Of a stretch of DNA of 7,882 nt, positions 7,284 to 7,882 are shown in pieces. The notes under the pieces are model-generated. The model was not told the origin of the DNA. It saw only the letters and a program-made list of their open reading frames with translations, and made no database searches. The translations under genes and the position numbers were made by a program. Every line of letters starts with the position of its first letter. Positions within the stretch are counted from its first letter, which is position 1. This stretch comes from Methanomassiliicoccales archaeon (GTDB taxonomy: Archaea > Thermoplasmatota > Thermoplasmata > SG8-5): assembly GCA_030636255.1 (NCBI GenBank), contig DAOVXH010000078.1, positions 1-7,882 on the forward strand, written 5' to 3'.

Positions 7284-7835
7284 ATGAAAGGCAATTGCAA
7301 GGGAGCTATTTTTCAGGGAAACATAGAGTATGTTTTAAAGAAACATGGCAAGTTTGGTCTCCAGAAGGTTATGGATGAGATGAAGGCCAATGGCCATCGT
7401 CTTGACCTAGATAATTTGAAAGGTGGACACTGGTATCCCCTTGATGCCAGAATGCTGTTTCTCGAGGTAACATCCAAACTATTTGAGCTTGATAACAATG
7501 AGCTCACAATTCTCGGACGGTCCGGATTCAAGCAATCCTCTGTGGCCCAGTTCGATATAATGCTTGCTAACTCTCCAAAAAAGATATTCAGCATTGGCCC
7601 AGATGTATGGAAACATAATTATGATGTAGGTTATCTTGAAGTGGAATATAATGGGCCTTCTGGCTCATATTTCCGTGTATTTGATTTTGATGCACCTGAA
7701 ATATTTTTCGTTTACCTCATTGGATATTATGCAGAGGCTTTAGAGACCGTTGGGGGCTACAAACCGTTAATAACCCACAAGCAAGCTGAAAAAGACGGTA
7801 AAAAATGCATAGAATATCTTGTCAAATGGAGATAA
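7284..7835 (+). CDS. DUF2378/TIGR02265-like protein, paralog B
   Basis: This 183-residue protein is the second copy of the protein at 5492-6043, identical at about 123 of 183 positions by hand count with no gap. The best conserved blocks are GNCKGAIF at residues 3-10, GNIEYVLKKHGK at 12-23, PLDARM, VWKHNYD, and EYNGP with GSYFRVFDFDA (121-137). The least conserved are residues 31-40 and 151-171. ATGs at 7266 and 7275 are in frame upstream, but 7284 is chosen because it lines up with the paralog's only start, gives the same length, and fits the TATA spacing. It has no signal peptide or membrane helix. The family call is the same pattern-based one as for paralog A, and the function is unknown. 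It is transcribed divergently from the TPR gene. Confidence 0.85.
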   Translation: MKGNCKGAIFQGNIEYVLKKHGKFGLQKVMDEMKANGHRLDLDNLKGGHWYPLDARMLFLEVTSKLFELDNNELTILGRSGFKQSSVAQFDIMLANSPKKIFSIGPDVWKHNYDVGYLEVEYNGPSGSYFRVFDFDAPEIFFVYLIGYYAEALETVGGYKPLITHKQAEKDGKKCIEYLVKWR

Positions 7836-7853
7836 TTATTTTCAAGGCATAAC

Positions 7854-7863
7854 AAATTTTATC
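7854..7863 (+). promoter_or_regulatory. Possible TATA box of a gene beyond the right edge
   Basis: AAATTTTATC follows the paralog B stop by 18 bases and resembles the boxes before 5492 and 7284. The window ends 19 bases later, so no start codon at the expected distance can be seen. It is a weak call based on base composition alone. Confidence 0.2.
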
Positions 7864-7882
7864 AACCGTTCTCACAATCCCG

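Noticed and set aside
5444..7882. Mobile element explaining the paralog pair
   Set aside because: No transposase, terminal inverted repeats or target duplications were seen around either copy. The end coordinate is approximate; the window stops at 7882.

Overview
The window looks like chromosomal DNA from an archaeon, most plausibly a euryarchaeote of the Thermoplasmatota or a neighbouring lineage. This assignment is inferred from style, not from a marker gene. The clues are an AT-rich surface protein built from a parallel beta-helix, a Ca-binding-type Asp repeat, one membrane anchor and a cytosolic zinc ribbon; GGTG/GGAGG-type ribosome sites inside operons; and TATA-like boxes about 30 bases before ATG codons, as expected for leaderless archaeal transcripts. 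No rRNA, tRNA, CRISPR array or transposase was seen. The window is gene-dense, and the longest gap between chosen genes is 86 bases.

Region 1 (1-2903, + strand) is the 3' part of a large gene for a secreted, membrane-anchored NosD-like beta-helix protein. Its reading frame is open to the left edge, so the true start lies outside the window.

Region 2 (2951-5443, + strand) is a tight three-gene operon. It holds the large and small subunits of an isopropylmalate isomerase/homoaconitase-type hydro-lyase (leuC/leuD-like, 7-base overlap), followed one base later by a TauE/SafE-family membrane transporter. The two subunits should form one [4Fe-4S] enzyme. The exact substrate is open, because the small-subunit specificity loop reads YLDS.

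Region 3 (5492-7835) is the most unusual part. Two paralogous 183-residue proteins (about 67% identical by hand count, with no gap) lie on the + strand on either side of a 381-residue all-TPR protein on the - strand. The first paralog runs convergently into the TPR gene (8-base gap), and the second is divergent from it across an 86-base shared promoter region. The paralogs resemble the DUF2378/TIGR02265 family known mainly from myxobacteria, and possibly the related HNOB/V4R ligand-binding fold. This was judged by pattern only. The arrangement suggests a small sensor/scaffold module of unknown function.
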